DNA of 64,000 nt from the NCBI RefSeq assembly GCF_004210375.1, contig NC_134837.1, positions 16,809,798-16,873,797 of the forward strand, given 5' to 3'. The position numbers were made by a program, and so were the translations under genes. Each line of letters opens with the position of its first letter. The stretch's first letter is position 1. The notes under the pieces were generated by a model. That model had not been told where the DNA came from and ran no database searches. It was given only the letters and a program-made list of their open reading frames with translations. This document shows, piece by piece, positions 11,800 through 22,569 of this stretch. This DNA comes from Tachypleus tridentatus (Eukaryota; Arthropoda; Merostomata; Xiphosura; Limulidae).

Positions 11800-11985
11800 T
11801 CGTTCGTAATTTTGACCAGAGGGAACGTGGCTAGTCAACAACACTTACTTCTAACTTTTGGGTTGGCTACTCTAATAAACTGAAAGGATTTCAGTGATTC
11901 CTTTATAATGCATACACAACGGAATTATCTGTGCTATAGTAATTTCCAGATTCCAGTCTAGCACGCTAATCATTAATTTACGCCC
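11800..11985 (-). mobile_element. Very degenerate SINE family A copy (possible)
   Basis: Words CTAGTCAACAACACTTACTT, TTTTGGGTTGGCTACTCT and TCAGTGATTCCTTTATAATG line up in order with the reverse core of family A but with many changes and gaps. Possibly an old copy. Confidence 0.4.
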
Positions 11986-12038
11986 TATCCGCGAAATTGA
12001 GAAGACATAATTCTTGGAAGATCAAGCGCCCCCTTCCA

Positions 12039-12165
12039 CCCCCCGTGGCACAGTGATATTTCTGCGGACTTATACCACAAGGTTTCGAGTTTCGATAATC
12101 GTGGTTGGCAGAGCACAGACAGTTCTTTGCACAGTTTTGTGCTTACTAACAAAGAAGGAAACAAA
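12039..12165 (+). mobile_element. Short tRNA-derived SINE (family B)
   Basis: Head CCCGTGGCACAGTGATATTT, B-box region GTTTCGATAATCGTGG, then GCAGAGCACAGACA and TTTTGTGCTTACTAAC tail. Same family as 5229 and 42603. Short frames over both strands are incidental. Confidence 0.72.
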
Positions 12166-12394
12166 ACGAGCGACAATAAATAAAACTATTGTGACTAGAT
12201 GATTAGCAATCCTTTCGCTATAAGATGCATAATGAATTTCTTTATATGTTTTGTTTATATGCCACATACTTTTGTGGTTAACACAAAACTTGTTATATTT
12301 ACTGTTTTTGATATAAAAACACAAGAACGCAAAATTAAATTAAACAAGCTAGGCACTAATTAGTAAATAACACAATATTTAACGATACTGATAA

Positions 12395-12674
12395 GTTTGT
12401 TTGTTTTGGAATTTCGCACAAAGCTACTCGAGGGCTATCTGTGCTAGCCGTCCCTAATTTAGCAGTGTAAGACTAGAGGGAAGGTAGCTAGTCATCACCA
12501 CCCACCGCCAACTCTTGGGCTACTCTTTTACTAACGAATAGTGAGCTTGACCATTACATTATAACGCCCCCACGGCTGAAAGGGCGAGCATGTTTGGCGC
12601 GACGGGGATGCGAACCCGCGACCCTCAGATTACGAGTCGCACGCGTGTTAAGACACGCTTGTCCATGCCGGACC
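12395..12674 (-). mobile_element. tRNA-Thr-derived SINE (family A), full length
   Basis: Reverse, near consensus from GTTTGTTTGTTTTGGAATTT to CCATGCCGGACC. A weak flanking duplication CAATATT(T/G) may mark the target site. The 81-codon frame from 12594 is fortuitous. Confidence 0.9.
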
Positions 12675-13149
12675 AATATTGACAAGAACGTTTTTGCTAA
12701 ATGTTTCCTAATTGATCCAAATAACTTTCTTTATTCCCAGTTTCCAAAATGTTTTCTTCCTACTCATCTACGATCTCGGTGTAACTTGTGCAACCAACAT
12801 TCCAGTAAGAATAATTCACGACAAGAAAATTACGTTTAGACACTTGAGAACCAACAACGATCGGTAAATAAGCTATTTTGTCACAAGGGGATAAAGCAAT
12901 TTCCCCTTCCTGCACCAGAATATTGAAGAACATTAGCTATTACCTAAAGAGAACTTCAGAAGAATTTTCTGCACCGAAGAAAAAAAGACCATGGTTAATC
13001 ATAGACTAGAATAAACCCCATAAATCTCTCAAGCAGATAAAACACCAGGAGATGTTGTTTGTGTGTTGTTGTTTTGTTTCTTATCATTAGTGACGCTAGT
13101 CCTTCAAGTGTGACTCCTCTTGGGTTTGTTTCTATAAATAATTCCCCAT
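12675..13149. other. Spacer, nothing recognised
   Basis: No supported feature between two SINE insertions. Confidence 0.4.
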
Positions 13150-13161
13150 TAATTTACTATC

Positions 13162-13498
13162 ATGGCCTGCCATGGCCATGCACGTAAGGCGTGCGACTCG
13201 TAATCCGAGGTTCGCGGGTTCGAATCCCCATCACACCAAACATGCTCGCCCTCCCAGCCGTGGGGGCGTTATAATGTGACGGTCAATCCCACTATTCGTT
13301 GGTAAAAGAGTAGCCCAAGAGTTGGCGGTGGGTGGTGATGACTAGCTGCCTTCCCTCTAGTCTTACACTACTAAATTAGGGACGGCTCGGTACAGTGGGC
13401 TAACAACCTACTCACTTAAATACCTGTTGAAGAATCCGCAAGCGATTTCGGTCCTATGTTCCTTGATGGAATCTAATGGTGATAACTAACTAACTAAC
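13162..13498 (+). mobile_element. Chimeric SINE: family A head and core with LINE-like 3' tail
   Basis: From 13162 to about 13396 this is a clean family A copy (GCCATGGCCATGCACGTAAGG, B box GGGTTCGAATCCCCATC, full core to AAATTAGGGACGGCTC). Instead of the usual GCGCAGATAGCCCTCGTGTAG tail it continues with about 100 bp of different sequence (GTACAGTGGGCTAACAACCT, GGTCCTATGTTCCTTGATGG) ending in a CTAA microsatellite. A 12-bp target duplication TAATTTACTATC at 13150-13161 and 13499-13510 encloses the entire unit, so head, core and new tail moved as one element. The tail resembles 3' ends of non-LTR retrotransposons; which LINE it belongs to I cannot say. Confidence 0.85.
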
Positions 13499-13510
13499 TA
13501 ATTTACTATC

Positions 13511-14245
13511 GGTGCCTAAACAATAGTTAGTACTTATTTCTTGCCATAACTTAGCTAAAGATTAAATGATATGTTGAAACTGCCGAGCACTGGAGACGGC
13601 ATTATGTTCGATGACAGAACTCTAAAAAAATAAAGTTTTACGCATGTTATGATAGAGGAATGTGGTTACATTAACTTATGAACAGAGCCTAGCATTATGT
13701 ACTTTACACATTTCTGTTTAAACAGATAAATTTCACGTTGTCATGAAGACAAAATCTTCGTGATTATGATTCTTAAAACTACTGGAAATTATCTGCATCT
13801 TCTTCAAATGATTCTTCGGATGATAAGAAATGTGGTTTTTAAATAACACATCGTCAAGGAACAGTTATTAGAGTAGCCTGTCACGGTGCTCAATATTCCA
13901 GCAGCTCGTGAAATAAAGCTGAACACTCGTCAATAAGTTTGTTTCCACTTACGAGATATGAATTCTTTTTATGGGCCGTATAATCGTAGTTTAACCACGG
14001 TTCTCAGATACTTGTAATACTGAAAATACAAAGAAGTGTTTAAAATCACTATAAGGGGAAGAAAGTTTTGTAATCAACAATTTCCTCGCATTTTATATTT
14101 TAAAAATCTGTAACTATAATTCCTTGTTTTATGTGCTGCTACATAAACACTTCCACATTCAAAAGAAAACCGACTTTAAATTTATGAAATGTTTTAACAC
14201 TCGTCTATCGCCACTGTTTAAACAGACTGCAATATCCTTTCGTTG
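13511..14245. other. AT-rich spacer
   Basis: No feature recognised. Confidence 0.4.
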
Positions 14246-14246
14246 T

Positions 14247-14370
14247 CTCCCGGTAGGACAGCAGCAAGTTTTCGGAATTTAATGCTAAAATCAGAGGTTC
14301 GATTCCCGTCATTGGACACATCGGCTTGGCCGATGTAGCGCTGATACAAGAAAACACATACACAAACAAA
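14247..14370 (+). mobile_element. tRNA-derived SINE (family C)
   Basis: Head TCCCGGTAGGACAGCAGCAA, B box AGAGGTTCGATTCCCGTC, then GGACACATCGG, GCCGATGTAGCGCTGATACA and an ACACATACACAAAC tail. Related copies are at 15083, 23966 and 25800. Confidence 0.7.
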
Positions 14371-14458
14371 CTAACTCAAGCCTAACAGAGCATTATTTTA
14401 AACAACCCTGCGGCAGGATTTGATAAAACATAAACTTGTAGAAACTAAGTGACTTACC

Positions 14459-14567
14459 TTATTATATATTTAAAAACGGCTGGTTTGGGTAGTGCTTTCT
14501 CTACCCATACCAGCCGTTTTAAGATATATAATTTTCTCTACCAATGGGTTTTCTCGTCATCACGGAT
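14459..14567. mobile_element. Palindromic insertion related to Penelope ends, with 13-bp TSD
   Basis: A stem of about 31 bp (14461-14491 against 14502-14532; core AAAACGGCTGGTTTGGGTA and TACCCATACCAGCCGTTTT) with a 10-nt loop, followed by TTTTCTCTACCAATGGGTTT. It is enclosed by TAAGTGACTTACC at 14446-14458 and 14568-14580, a perfect 13-bp target duplication. The terminal word GGCTGGTTTGGGT resembles the outer end of the Penelope-like element at 46757. This is a recent insertion of a foldback made from terminal sequence only. Confidence 0.65.
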
Positions 14568-14580
14568 TAAGTGACTTACC

Positions 14581-15080
14581 ATGTAACATACGTTACAATA
14601 AGTCAATAGACTGATGCCAGAACATCTAGTTAAACAGATCCGACTTCTAATCGATTCTGCAGGAACTCAAGTACATCTCCATTATTGACACAGTTTCCCA
14701 AGCACCGATAGGTACATTTCGATATGTGTGTGTTAAAAAAAAATGGAAATATTGGAAAATATCCTTTTATTTACAAACTTTCTGTGCTTGAATCCACAGA
14801 AGAACATTGACTATGTCATAATGTCATATTTTTGTATGGAACAATAAAATATTTTGTTCTGATCCTTGTTGGAAGAACGGTAAAGATAACGAAAAAAAAT
14901 AAATTTTTACATTTCTTAAAATGAAGAAAAAACGAAAACTTTGTGTTGAAAACCTTACTTCAGTGACCAAAAATAGGAATGTAAGAGCGTGCTGGATAAC
15001 AAAGTTTGTCGTATACTCAATAGTTCACTGAAAATCAAATACATGAGCATTTAACCCGTTGTCAATCATACTTATAAAGG
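14581..15080. other. AT-rich spacer
   Basis: Nothing recognised. Confidence 0.4.
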
Positions 15081-15082
15081 TT

Positions 15083-15201
15083 TCCTGGTGGCTGAACGTT
15101 ACATCTGAGGGTTTACAACGCTAAAATTTAGTATTGCTATCGCAGTAAGCACAGTACGGATACTTCACTGAGTAGCTTTAGGCTTAACAACAAACAAACA
15201 A
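15083..15201 (+). mobile_element. Degenerate tRNA-derived SINE (family B/C)
   Basis: TCCTGGTGGCTGAACGTTAC, GGGTTTACAACGCTAAAATT, GCACAGTACGGATAC, AGTAGCTTTAGGCTTAACAA and a CAAACAAACAAA tail follow the order of families B and C with substitutions. Confidence 0.55.
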
Positions 15202-15541
15202 AGTTTTCATGAAGCGAAATTAATTCTACGAACCTAATTGATAACTAGTGAGTTTTTTTGTTACTATATTCTAATTACTAATTATCTTATAATCCATATT
15301 TCTTCTGCTAATCTAATTTCGCTTTTTGGAAAGTTATGGAAACGTCTGTTGCGTGGTAGCAGTTGTTAGGATTTAATTGAGAATATTCTAGTCAGAATGG
15401 CAGGTGTGCTTTTCATTCTGACCCTCACAAAGTACGACTTAATCAATTAATTATATGATGTGACTGAGCATATCATTATTCAATTGGACATAGAAAGCTT
15501 CATTTATGTTTCTTTTTTCTTGAGTAGGCTCATATTCCATT

Positions 15542-15823
15542 GGCCCAACATGGTCAGGTGTGTTAAGGCATTTGACTCGTAATCCGAGGGTCACGAGTTC
15601 GAATCCTCGTCACACCAAAGTGCTCGACATTTCAGCCGTTGGGGCGATATAATGTGACGGCCAACACCACTATTCGTTAGTAAAAGAGTAGCCCAAGAGT
15701 TGGCGGCGGGTGGTGTTAACAAGCTGCCTTCCCTCTCGTCTTACTATGCTAAATTAGGAACGGCTAGCGCAGATAGCCTTCGTGTAGCTTTGCGCGAAAT
15801 TCAAACACAAAACAAACAAACAA
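15542..15823 (+). mobile_element. tRNA-Thr-derived SINE (family A), full length
   Basis: Complete copy with head GGCCCAACATGGTCAGGTGT, B box GAGTTCGAATCCTCG, core and tail CAAAACAAACAAACAA. Flanked by a perfect 12-bp duplication TCATATTCCATT at 15530-15541 and 15824-15835. Confidence 0.95.
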
Positions 15824-15835
15824 TCATATTCCATT

Positions 15836-16183
15836 ATCCTAGAATTATTCTATTTTGTAATGAGATCATGTTATCACATAACCCGGTTATGAAGAACTTG
15901 TGTTCATCACGTTACTGAATGATGAATGTGATTGGATAGTTATCCGATCACCATGATTACTGATTACAGCCGGGGACATGTGAATATTGAAGACATTTCA
16001 GCTTACAAATTCGTGCTCAAATATAATTTAGGTGACATGCAGGAAAACAATACAAAACAAATGGTGGAAAATCGTTATGAAACCAACAAACTAACCACTC
16101 TTTGTTGAACATGTTTTATTTCAAACCCTGTTGTGTTACAAAAAACCTGGCTTTTTTATCACTAATCCCACTTACTTCGGAAG
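15836..16183. other. Spacer
   Basis: No feature recognised between two SINEs. Confidence 0.4.
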
Positions 16184-16440
16184 TTTGTGAATTTTGCGCA
16201 ATACTACACGAGGGTTCCTGCGCTAGCCGTCCCTAATTTAGCAGTGTAAGGGAAGGCAGCTAGTCATCACCACCCACCGCCAACTCTTGAACCACTCTTT
16301 TATTAACAAATAGTGAGATTGACCGTCACATTGTAACTCTCCACGGCTGAAAGGTCGAGCATGTTTGGTGTGACAGGGATTCAAACCCGCGACTCTCGGA
16401 TTACGAGTCGAGCGCCTCAGTCACCTGGCCATGCTGGGCC
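16184..16440 (-). mobile_element. tRNA-Thr-derived SINE (family A)
   Basis: Reverse copy with a small internal deletion (AGTGTAAGGGAAGGCAGC lacks the CTAGAG stretch). Head ends CCATGCTGGGCC. Confidence 0.9.
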
Positions 16441-17184
16441 AGTTTGGAACTTTGCTGGTGGTTCAAAATTGAGTTACATGTTTGCAGGTTCCATGTATAC
16501 AACGAACCCTGCGCTGCTGGAGTTCACAGAGGTACTGTGGTCCATAAGTTACAAATCACGTTCATTCTCGTGATACCTTGAATGTTTAGAGTGTGATAAA
16601 CAAAAGAATGTTACCATGACGTATGATGATTTTCGCTGTTGATGGTCCGTTTCCAATGGACAGACTTCAGTTTCATCATAATCTGGAGAGCAGTGGTAAA
16701 GGACTACAATAGTTTTTACACATGTTTCTACTATTTTGGACTTTGTTTTCAATTCTAACAGCTGTTGCAATTTCGCATTATGACCTTGGGGAATATGTTT
16801 ACCTCAGTAAACATAATAATGCACCACTATGAATATAACTAAATTATTCTGCGATTTCCATTTAAGTGACAGAGAGGACATACTTCAGATCTCTGTACAC
16901 TTCAAGCTGTTTTAGAAGGATATTTATTATCCATTAAAACTGAATAAAAAAGTTTTTTTTTGCAAAATTTTAGGCCCATTTCCTACAATAACGAGACTCC
17001 AGCAGCAAAATATAAACCACATACAGAAAGTTATTTAGAATGTCCTGTAAAGAATGTTTCAGATCATCATATTATTTTTAACATGGATTGAACTTTCTGT
17101 GATATTTTACGGACACCATCAGCTGTAACACAAGTAACCCTAACTGTCGATTCTGGCGTGTTACATTCATAAGATATATGTGGG
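16441..17184. other. Spacer
   Basis: No supported gene. A 73-codon minus frame (16549-16770) has no recognised motif. Confidence 0.4.
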
Positions 17185-17453
17185 GGCCTGACATGGCAAT
17201 GTGGTTAAGGTGGTCCACTCGTAAATTGAGGATCGTGGGCTCGAATCTCTGTCCCACCAAAAATACTCGCCCTTTCAGCCGTGGGAGCGTTATAATGTGA
17301 CGGTCAATCCCACTGTTCGTTGGTAAAAGAGTAGTTGGCTGTGGGTGGTGATGACTAGTTGCCTTCCCTCTTGTCATACAATGCTAAATTAGATACAGCC
17401 AGCGCAGATAGCTCTCATGTAGCTTTGCGCGAAATTCAAAAACAAACAAACAA
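17185..17453 (+). mobile_element. tRNA-Thr-derived SINE (family A)
   Basis: Head GGCCTGACATGGCAATGTGG, B-box-like GGGCTCGAATCTCTGTCC, core with a short deletion (AGTAGTTGGCTGTGGGTGG), tail AAACAAACAAACAA. The 99-codon minus frame over it is incidental. Confidence 0.9.
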
Positions 17454-18755
17454 GACTCATGTTCTGAGACCGATTCACAAATTTTCTGCTTCTGTTGGAC
17501 GTTGTATTCATTCTATTAACGTTTCAGTTAGTTGAAAGAATCTGAAACGAAACGTGTCTATTTTTGTGTACAGGAACATGGTGCATACGAAATATTCTGA
17601 GTTTTGGTTTCAACCGGTAAACACCAAAAAAACACCTGTGTTACCGGAAACAATGAAATAGGTGTTGTTTTTTGAATAAACATCACAAAAAATACAGGAA
17701 ATAGACAGGTGAACATAAAAAAAATATCTTATATTGTCATAGAATATCACTAAGATGGAAAATGATTTCTTCCTCTTGATGTTATGACGATCACATCTTT
17801 CTCTGTGTGTTTTATTTCCATCAAACGTTGTGCAGTTGCATGCATATACATAAGTAACAATGCTCAGGTGCTCATCTTCAAGATTCACTCAGTGTGGATG
17901 TCAAATTTCAGGTTCCTAGCCTTTTTTATCTTGGAGCTATGGCGGTCGTATTCACTTTCTTACTCGGCTTTTCGCTAACTCGCCTCAAAAACAGTGTACG
18001 CACGTGCAGTAAGGAATATTTTCCATGTGCACAACCTAAGTGTAGACTTAGGGTTCTTTAGATTTCAGATCTTAAATTCTTTTTTCTTGGAGTTATGGTG
18101 GTCACACGTAGATATACTAACATACCCTTGTATTATGATAGATTTTTGACTGTGAGCCATCACAGAACTGTTGACTTATGTAGTTATTGTTCACTGTAGT
18201 CGGGTATTGCTTAAATGTTATTATCTGTCATATATTTTCGTCAGTAGTATTGAATTGAATTTTTACACTTCGTTCGCGCATTGTTTTTTTTTCTCATCCA
18301 GTTCAGTTTTAAACACTTCTTGCATACAGGCTTCACGCTCTAAAAATTACTTTAATATTAGTGACTTGGAAATAAAACTTCTATGTAAGTTTGAAGTTGT
18401 AAAACCAGTTTTTCGGTTGCGTTGTAATCACTATCTTGATACTTGTATATAAAAACCGGGTTGTCAAAACAACTGATTTCTCAATATCGAGTTGGTAACT
18501 ATTTCTATATAACTCTATAAATGTATAATTGTAAAATATACTTCTTCATTAGTATCGAGAGACTGTTGTGTCTGAAATATACCGTAGCTGGAGTATCGGA
18601 TGATACGATTATTTGAAACAGTATGAAAATATGAAATACACAGAAAACAAAGAAATGCAGAAGAAGGCTTCTGCAACCAAATAACACAATCTATTCAAAC
18701 GAGTATAGAATTCTGCAAAACATGGGAGCTTTTTTTGAATACATACGACTAGTTG
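17454..18755. other. AT-rich spacer with a possible diverged ~155-bp duplication
   Basis: Two segments near 17905-17960 and 18060-18110 share TTTCAG, TCTTGGAG(C/T)TATGG(C/T)GGTC in the same order and orientation, suggesting an old short tandem duplication. Otherwise nothing recognised; the longer frames are without motif. Confidence 0.35.
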
Positions 18756-18759
18756 TACT

Positions 18760-18870
18760 CTCAAGACAGCTGGTGTGGATATTAAAACTTCAAATAAAAT
18801 AAAGTACAGGACGTTTCGACCTGCTTATATCATCTTCAGGTTAACAAAGATGTATTCTCTAGAATACATT
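18760..18870 (-). mobile_element. Penelope-type terminal fragment with hammerhead-like core
   Basis: Contains CAGCTGGTGTGGATATTAAA, then GACGTTTCGACCTGC and ATCATCTTCAGGTTAAC. Read in reverse this is CTGAAGA...GGTCGAAAC, the order of conserved blocks in the terminal regions at 46820-46846 and 47755-47781. Helix II pairing is poor, so a working ribozyme is unlikely. Fragment only. Confidence 0.5.
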
Positions 18871-18996
18871 TTTTCTTCATTCGGGCTTCTCGCCATCATG
18901 AAATAGTTGGTTCGAATCCTAACAGATGTCTTTTCTACAGGAAGATTTCTGTTCCAATCTTAGTTCAACCACCAGTTACAGTTATTTTTAGAAGTA

Positions 18997-19277
18997 TGTT
19001 TGTTTGTTTGTTTTTAAATTTCGCACAAAGCTACTCGAGGGCTATCTGTGCTAGCCGTCCCTAAGTTAGCAGTGTAAGACTAGAGGGAAGGCAGCTAGTC
19101 ATCACCACCCACCGCCAACTCTTGGGCTACTCTTTTACCAACGAATAGTGGGATTGACCGTCACATTATAACGCCCCAAGGCTGAAAGGGGCGAGCATGT
19201 TTGGCGCGACGGGGATGCAAACCCGCGACCCTCAGATTACGAGTCGCACGCCTTAACGCGCTTAACCATGCTGGGCC
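18997..19277 (-). mobile_element. tRNA-Thr-derived SINE (family A), full length
   Basis: Reverse, near consensus, with GTTTGTTTGTTTG tail and head CCATGCTGGGCC. Flanks ATTTTTAGAAGTA and ATTTTTCAGAAGTA are a target duplication with a one-base difference. Confidence 0.93.
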
Positions 19278-19934
19278 ATTTTTCAGAAGTACCCCAAAAC
19301 GGATGACCAGTTGCATAAAACAATGTTAATGTGTGACTAATAAAAGAACAATAATTAATTGCTAATTAGATTACAAAGCTTATAAAGGCAAGTAACAATT
19401 AAAATTATCGATAAATCGTGTTTATCAAGTTGTAAGCTTTGTTTCTTTTTTCGTTTCCATAATGTCCTTAGTACCATCCAATTTGGAGGTCAGTAATTTG
19501 TTTAAAAAATTTTTACACCTTAGTAGCTGGCCAAGACGATAATCATATAGGACTGACATGTTTGACGTCCCTCAGAGCGACATGACAACCAGCTCACGCC
19601 AGGCAGGAGGGAAAGTGCTTTTAACTTCGATATATTGTTACTCTACATACTGCAACATTATTATAAGAGGCATGGATATTTATAGCTCTAGTAGTTGGCA
19701 TCTTACCCAACACATGTAGATGATACCTGACGTAGCTGTTTAACAAATGCATTGCAAAATGTAAATCAGATTTCACTAAACATTATTTATACTATCAATG
19801 AACGCAGATACCAGTTTTTATCTAACTATTAAATGTTAAACTGTCGTATAAGATTTGCTTGAGAATATAGTGAACACTTGTAGTTTCTATGTAATTAAAT
19901 CCTATATATGTATAATGTGTAGCAATAGGATTAT
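19278..19934. other. AT-rich spacer
   Basis: No feature recognised. Confidence 0.4.
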
Positions 19935-20205
19935 TTGTTTATTTTGAATTTCGCGCAAAGCTGCTCGAGGGCTATCTGTGCTAGCCGTCCCTAATTTAGC
20001 AGTGTAAGACTAGAGAAGGCAGCTAGTCATCACCACCCACCGCCAACTCTTGGGCTACTCTGTTACCAACGAATAGTGGGATTGACCGTCACATTATAAT
20101 GGGCCCACGGCTGAAAGGGCGAGCATGTTTGGTGCGACCGGGATTGGAACCCGCGACCCTCGGATTAGGTGTCGAACGCCTTAACACACTTGGCCATGCC
20201 GGGTC
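19935..20205 (-). mobile_element. tRNA-Thr-derived SINE (family A)
   Basis: Reverse copy from TTTATTTTGAATTTCGCGC to GGCCATGCCGGGTC. All parts present with a few small deletions. Confidence 0.92.
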
Positions 20206-20375
20206 GAAATAGTAATCGGAAAAAAATCGCCCAGACTAAGACACAACCCCCGTGTTATCAAGAGAAAATCAGTCTTTTGAGATAAAACATATGCGTCTAA
20301 AACGTCGCTTTAAATAAACCTTCGTGTCTTTTGAAGGTAATTATTCTACGAATGTGTTTAATAAGCTTTCATAGA

Positions 20376-20649
20376 GGCCCGGCATGGCCAAGCACGTTAA
20401 GGCGTGCGACTCGTAATCTGAGGGTCGCGGGTTCGAATCCTGGTCGTACCAAACATGCTCGCCCTTTCAGCCGTGGGGGCGTTACAATGTGACGGTCAAT
20501 CCCACTATTCGTTGGTAAAAGAGTAGCCCAAGAGTTGGCGGTGGGTGGTGATGACTAGCTGCCTTCCCTCTAGTCTTACACTGCTAAATTAGGGACGGCT
20601 AGCACAGATAGCCCTCGAGTAGCTTTGTGCAAAATTAAAAAACAACAAC
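20376..20649 (+). mobile_element. tRNA-Thr-derived SINE (family A), full length
   Basis: Near-consensus forward copy: GGCCCGGCATGGCCAAGCAC head, GGTTCGAATCCTGG B box, complete core, tail AAACAACAACA. It faces the preceding reverse copy (19935-20205) at 170 bp, so the two form a long inverted repeat. Confidence 0.93.
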
Positions 20650-21198
20650 AGCTTTAATAACACGTGCATTGGTTTCTTTTTATTCCTTCACTTTGTACAT
20701 AATAGATGAGTTGGGTGCCGAAAGACGCTGACTATATATAGTGTGCAGTCATTTAATGTTCAGATGTTTAAAAAACAAACCTTCCAGGGTAACAACATTC
20801 ATACGAGAATTGTGGTGTTTTTAGATCATGTAAAATACATGAGAAACAGAAGAACTTATCAGTACATTATTTAGTATTCTACAAAAGTTTTTTGTGAAAT
20901 ATATTAAGTCGTCTTCGTTGTAGAATGGCAACAGAATAACAACAATAAAAATAAGAACTACACACGTGCCGTTTGGAGCACACTTTTTCATTGCACTTTT
21001 AATGTGTACTTTTTTATCCATTAAATGTGTGTAAAGGCTCAGCAGTAAGTAGTACATGTTTTAAAATGTTGTTTGAACGGAATCTTATAACTGATAAACG
21101 TGCTTTTTGCCTATTATGGTTTCGTGTGATTCTTTGCTATCTTTGCTATCATCTTTCACGATAATTTCAGATTTATTTTATAGAGTCTAAATCGCATA
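20650..21198. other. AT-rich spacer
   Basis: Nothing recognised before the Tc1 relic. Confidence 0.4.
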
Positions 21199-21200
21199 TA

Positions 21201-21986
21201 CAATCATGTGAAAAAGTTAGGACACCCCATGAAAGCCTGTGTATTTTGGTAACATTTTTGGATATATAGATATTTAATCTAAATTTCAACAATACTGAGA
21301 GATTATAGGAATATAACTAAACAATTAAAACTGAATAAAAGACTTTTCAAGATCTTCTGTAAATGTAATTCTACAAAAATGCATATTCCAACTGAGGAAA
21401 AAGTTAGGACATCCTACCCTCTAATAGCTAGTGTTACCCCCCTTTGGCTGAAATAACTGCAGTGAGACGCTTCATGTGTAGTCATCTACCAGTCTCTGAC
21501 ATCGGTCTGAAGAAAGTTTGCCCCACTCCTCAATGCAGAATTCTTTCAGCTGTGAGATGTTTGAGGGGTTTCTAGCATGTACAGTCCTTTTCAAGTCACT
21601 CCACAGCATCTCAGTGGGATTAACATCTTGGCTTTAACTCGGCCATTCCAGGACTCTCCATTTCTTAGTTTTCAGCCAGTCCTTGGTGGATTTACTGGTA
21701 TGTTTTGGGTCATTGTTGTGTTGCAGGGTCCAGTTCGGCTTCAGCTTTACTTTTCGTACAGATGGTCTCACATGATCCTCAAGCACCCTCTGATACCCAG
21801 TAGAATTCATGGTGAATTCTATGATTGTGAGCTGTCCAGGTCCTGCTGCAGCAAAGCAGCCCCAAACCATGATACTACCACCTCCATGCTTCACAGTTGG
21901 TATGAGGTTCTTTTCCTGGAATGCTGTATTTGGTTTACGCCAAACATGTCCTCCGTTCTGGTGTCCAAATAATTCAATTTTGGATT
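21201..21986 (-). mobile_element. Tc1 transposon relic, one terminus intact
   Basis: Starts after a TA (21199-21200) with the terminal repeat CAATCATGTGAAAAAGTTAG, followed about 190 bp inside by a second direct copy GAGGAAAAAGTTAGGACATC, the IR/DR layout of several Tc1 families. Transposase sequence follows on the minus strand and breaks off at about 21986; the opposite terminus is missing. Tc1 elements move by cut-and-paste into TA dinucleotides. Confidence 0.85.
21450..21960 (-). pseudogene. Tc1 transposase fragment, C-terminal half, inactivated
   Basis: Minus-strand reading gives, in order, KPNTAFQEKNLIPTVKHGGG, SIMVWGCFAAAGPGQL, NVRPSVRK-type residues, LQHNNDPKHTSKSTKDWLK, then (after a stop) DVNPTEMLWSDLK and EEWGKLSSDRCQRLVDDY before a final stop. 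This is the second half of the DDE catalytic core of a Tc1 transposase. The second catalytic aspartate, normally the first D in QxDNDPKHTS, reads N here, and a TAA interrupts just after EWPS (about 21632), where Tc1 proteins usually have QSPDLNP. The N-terminal DNA-binding part and the first catalytic aspartate are absent. It cannot encode an active enzyme. Family assignment is firm from the motifs; subfamily is not determined. Confidence 0.88.
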
Positions 21987-22568
21987 GTATTATGAGTTAC
22001 CAAGTTAATCTTCTAAAATGCTCTTTTCAAGCCTTAAGATGCAGCAAGTTTTTCGCACAAAAAGAATAAATTACGTCATTGTAGTTCAGCTGCCTGATCT
22101 GTTTTTGATCGAGTAAAGAAATAACACAAACACACACTATAACACAAAGGACTGCCTCGTGTAACACTCATTACACTAACACCACTGCAAACCTCTTTTG
22201 AAACTTTAATATTAATATTTAAACTTAGGCTGAAATAAAGAAAGAACAGCTTAGTGATTTCTATTTCAATCTTTTATTAGTTTCAGATCACCAGTCAAGA
22301 AAACTGAAGACCGACAATCATTTATAATGACCATTAGAAAAAGTTCTCTGACCTCAGTCTCCAGAGAAGCGACCAAGGACTTGCTGAAAATCTGTTTCTC
22401 GTCCTTCATTCGTCATCAAGAGACTGGAATGCAAAGAACGGTCATCTCTCTTTATATGTTTTAGTAAAACATTGAAACTTTCGTTCACAAATTCGCTGAC
22501 AAGTTAGGAAATATAATATATGCTGTTTTTTTAATAAGCCGAACAAATGAGTTTACTTCATACAGCTT
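21987..22568. other. Spacer
   Basis: No feature recognised after the break point of the Tc1 relic. Confidence 0.4.
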
Positions 22569-22569
22569 A

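Noticed and set aside
21577..22069. Plus-strand frames of 131 and 86 codons
   Set aside because: They are antisense to the Tc1 transposase relic.
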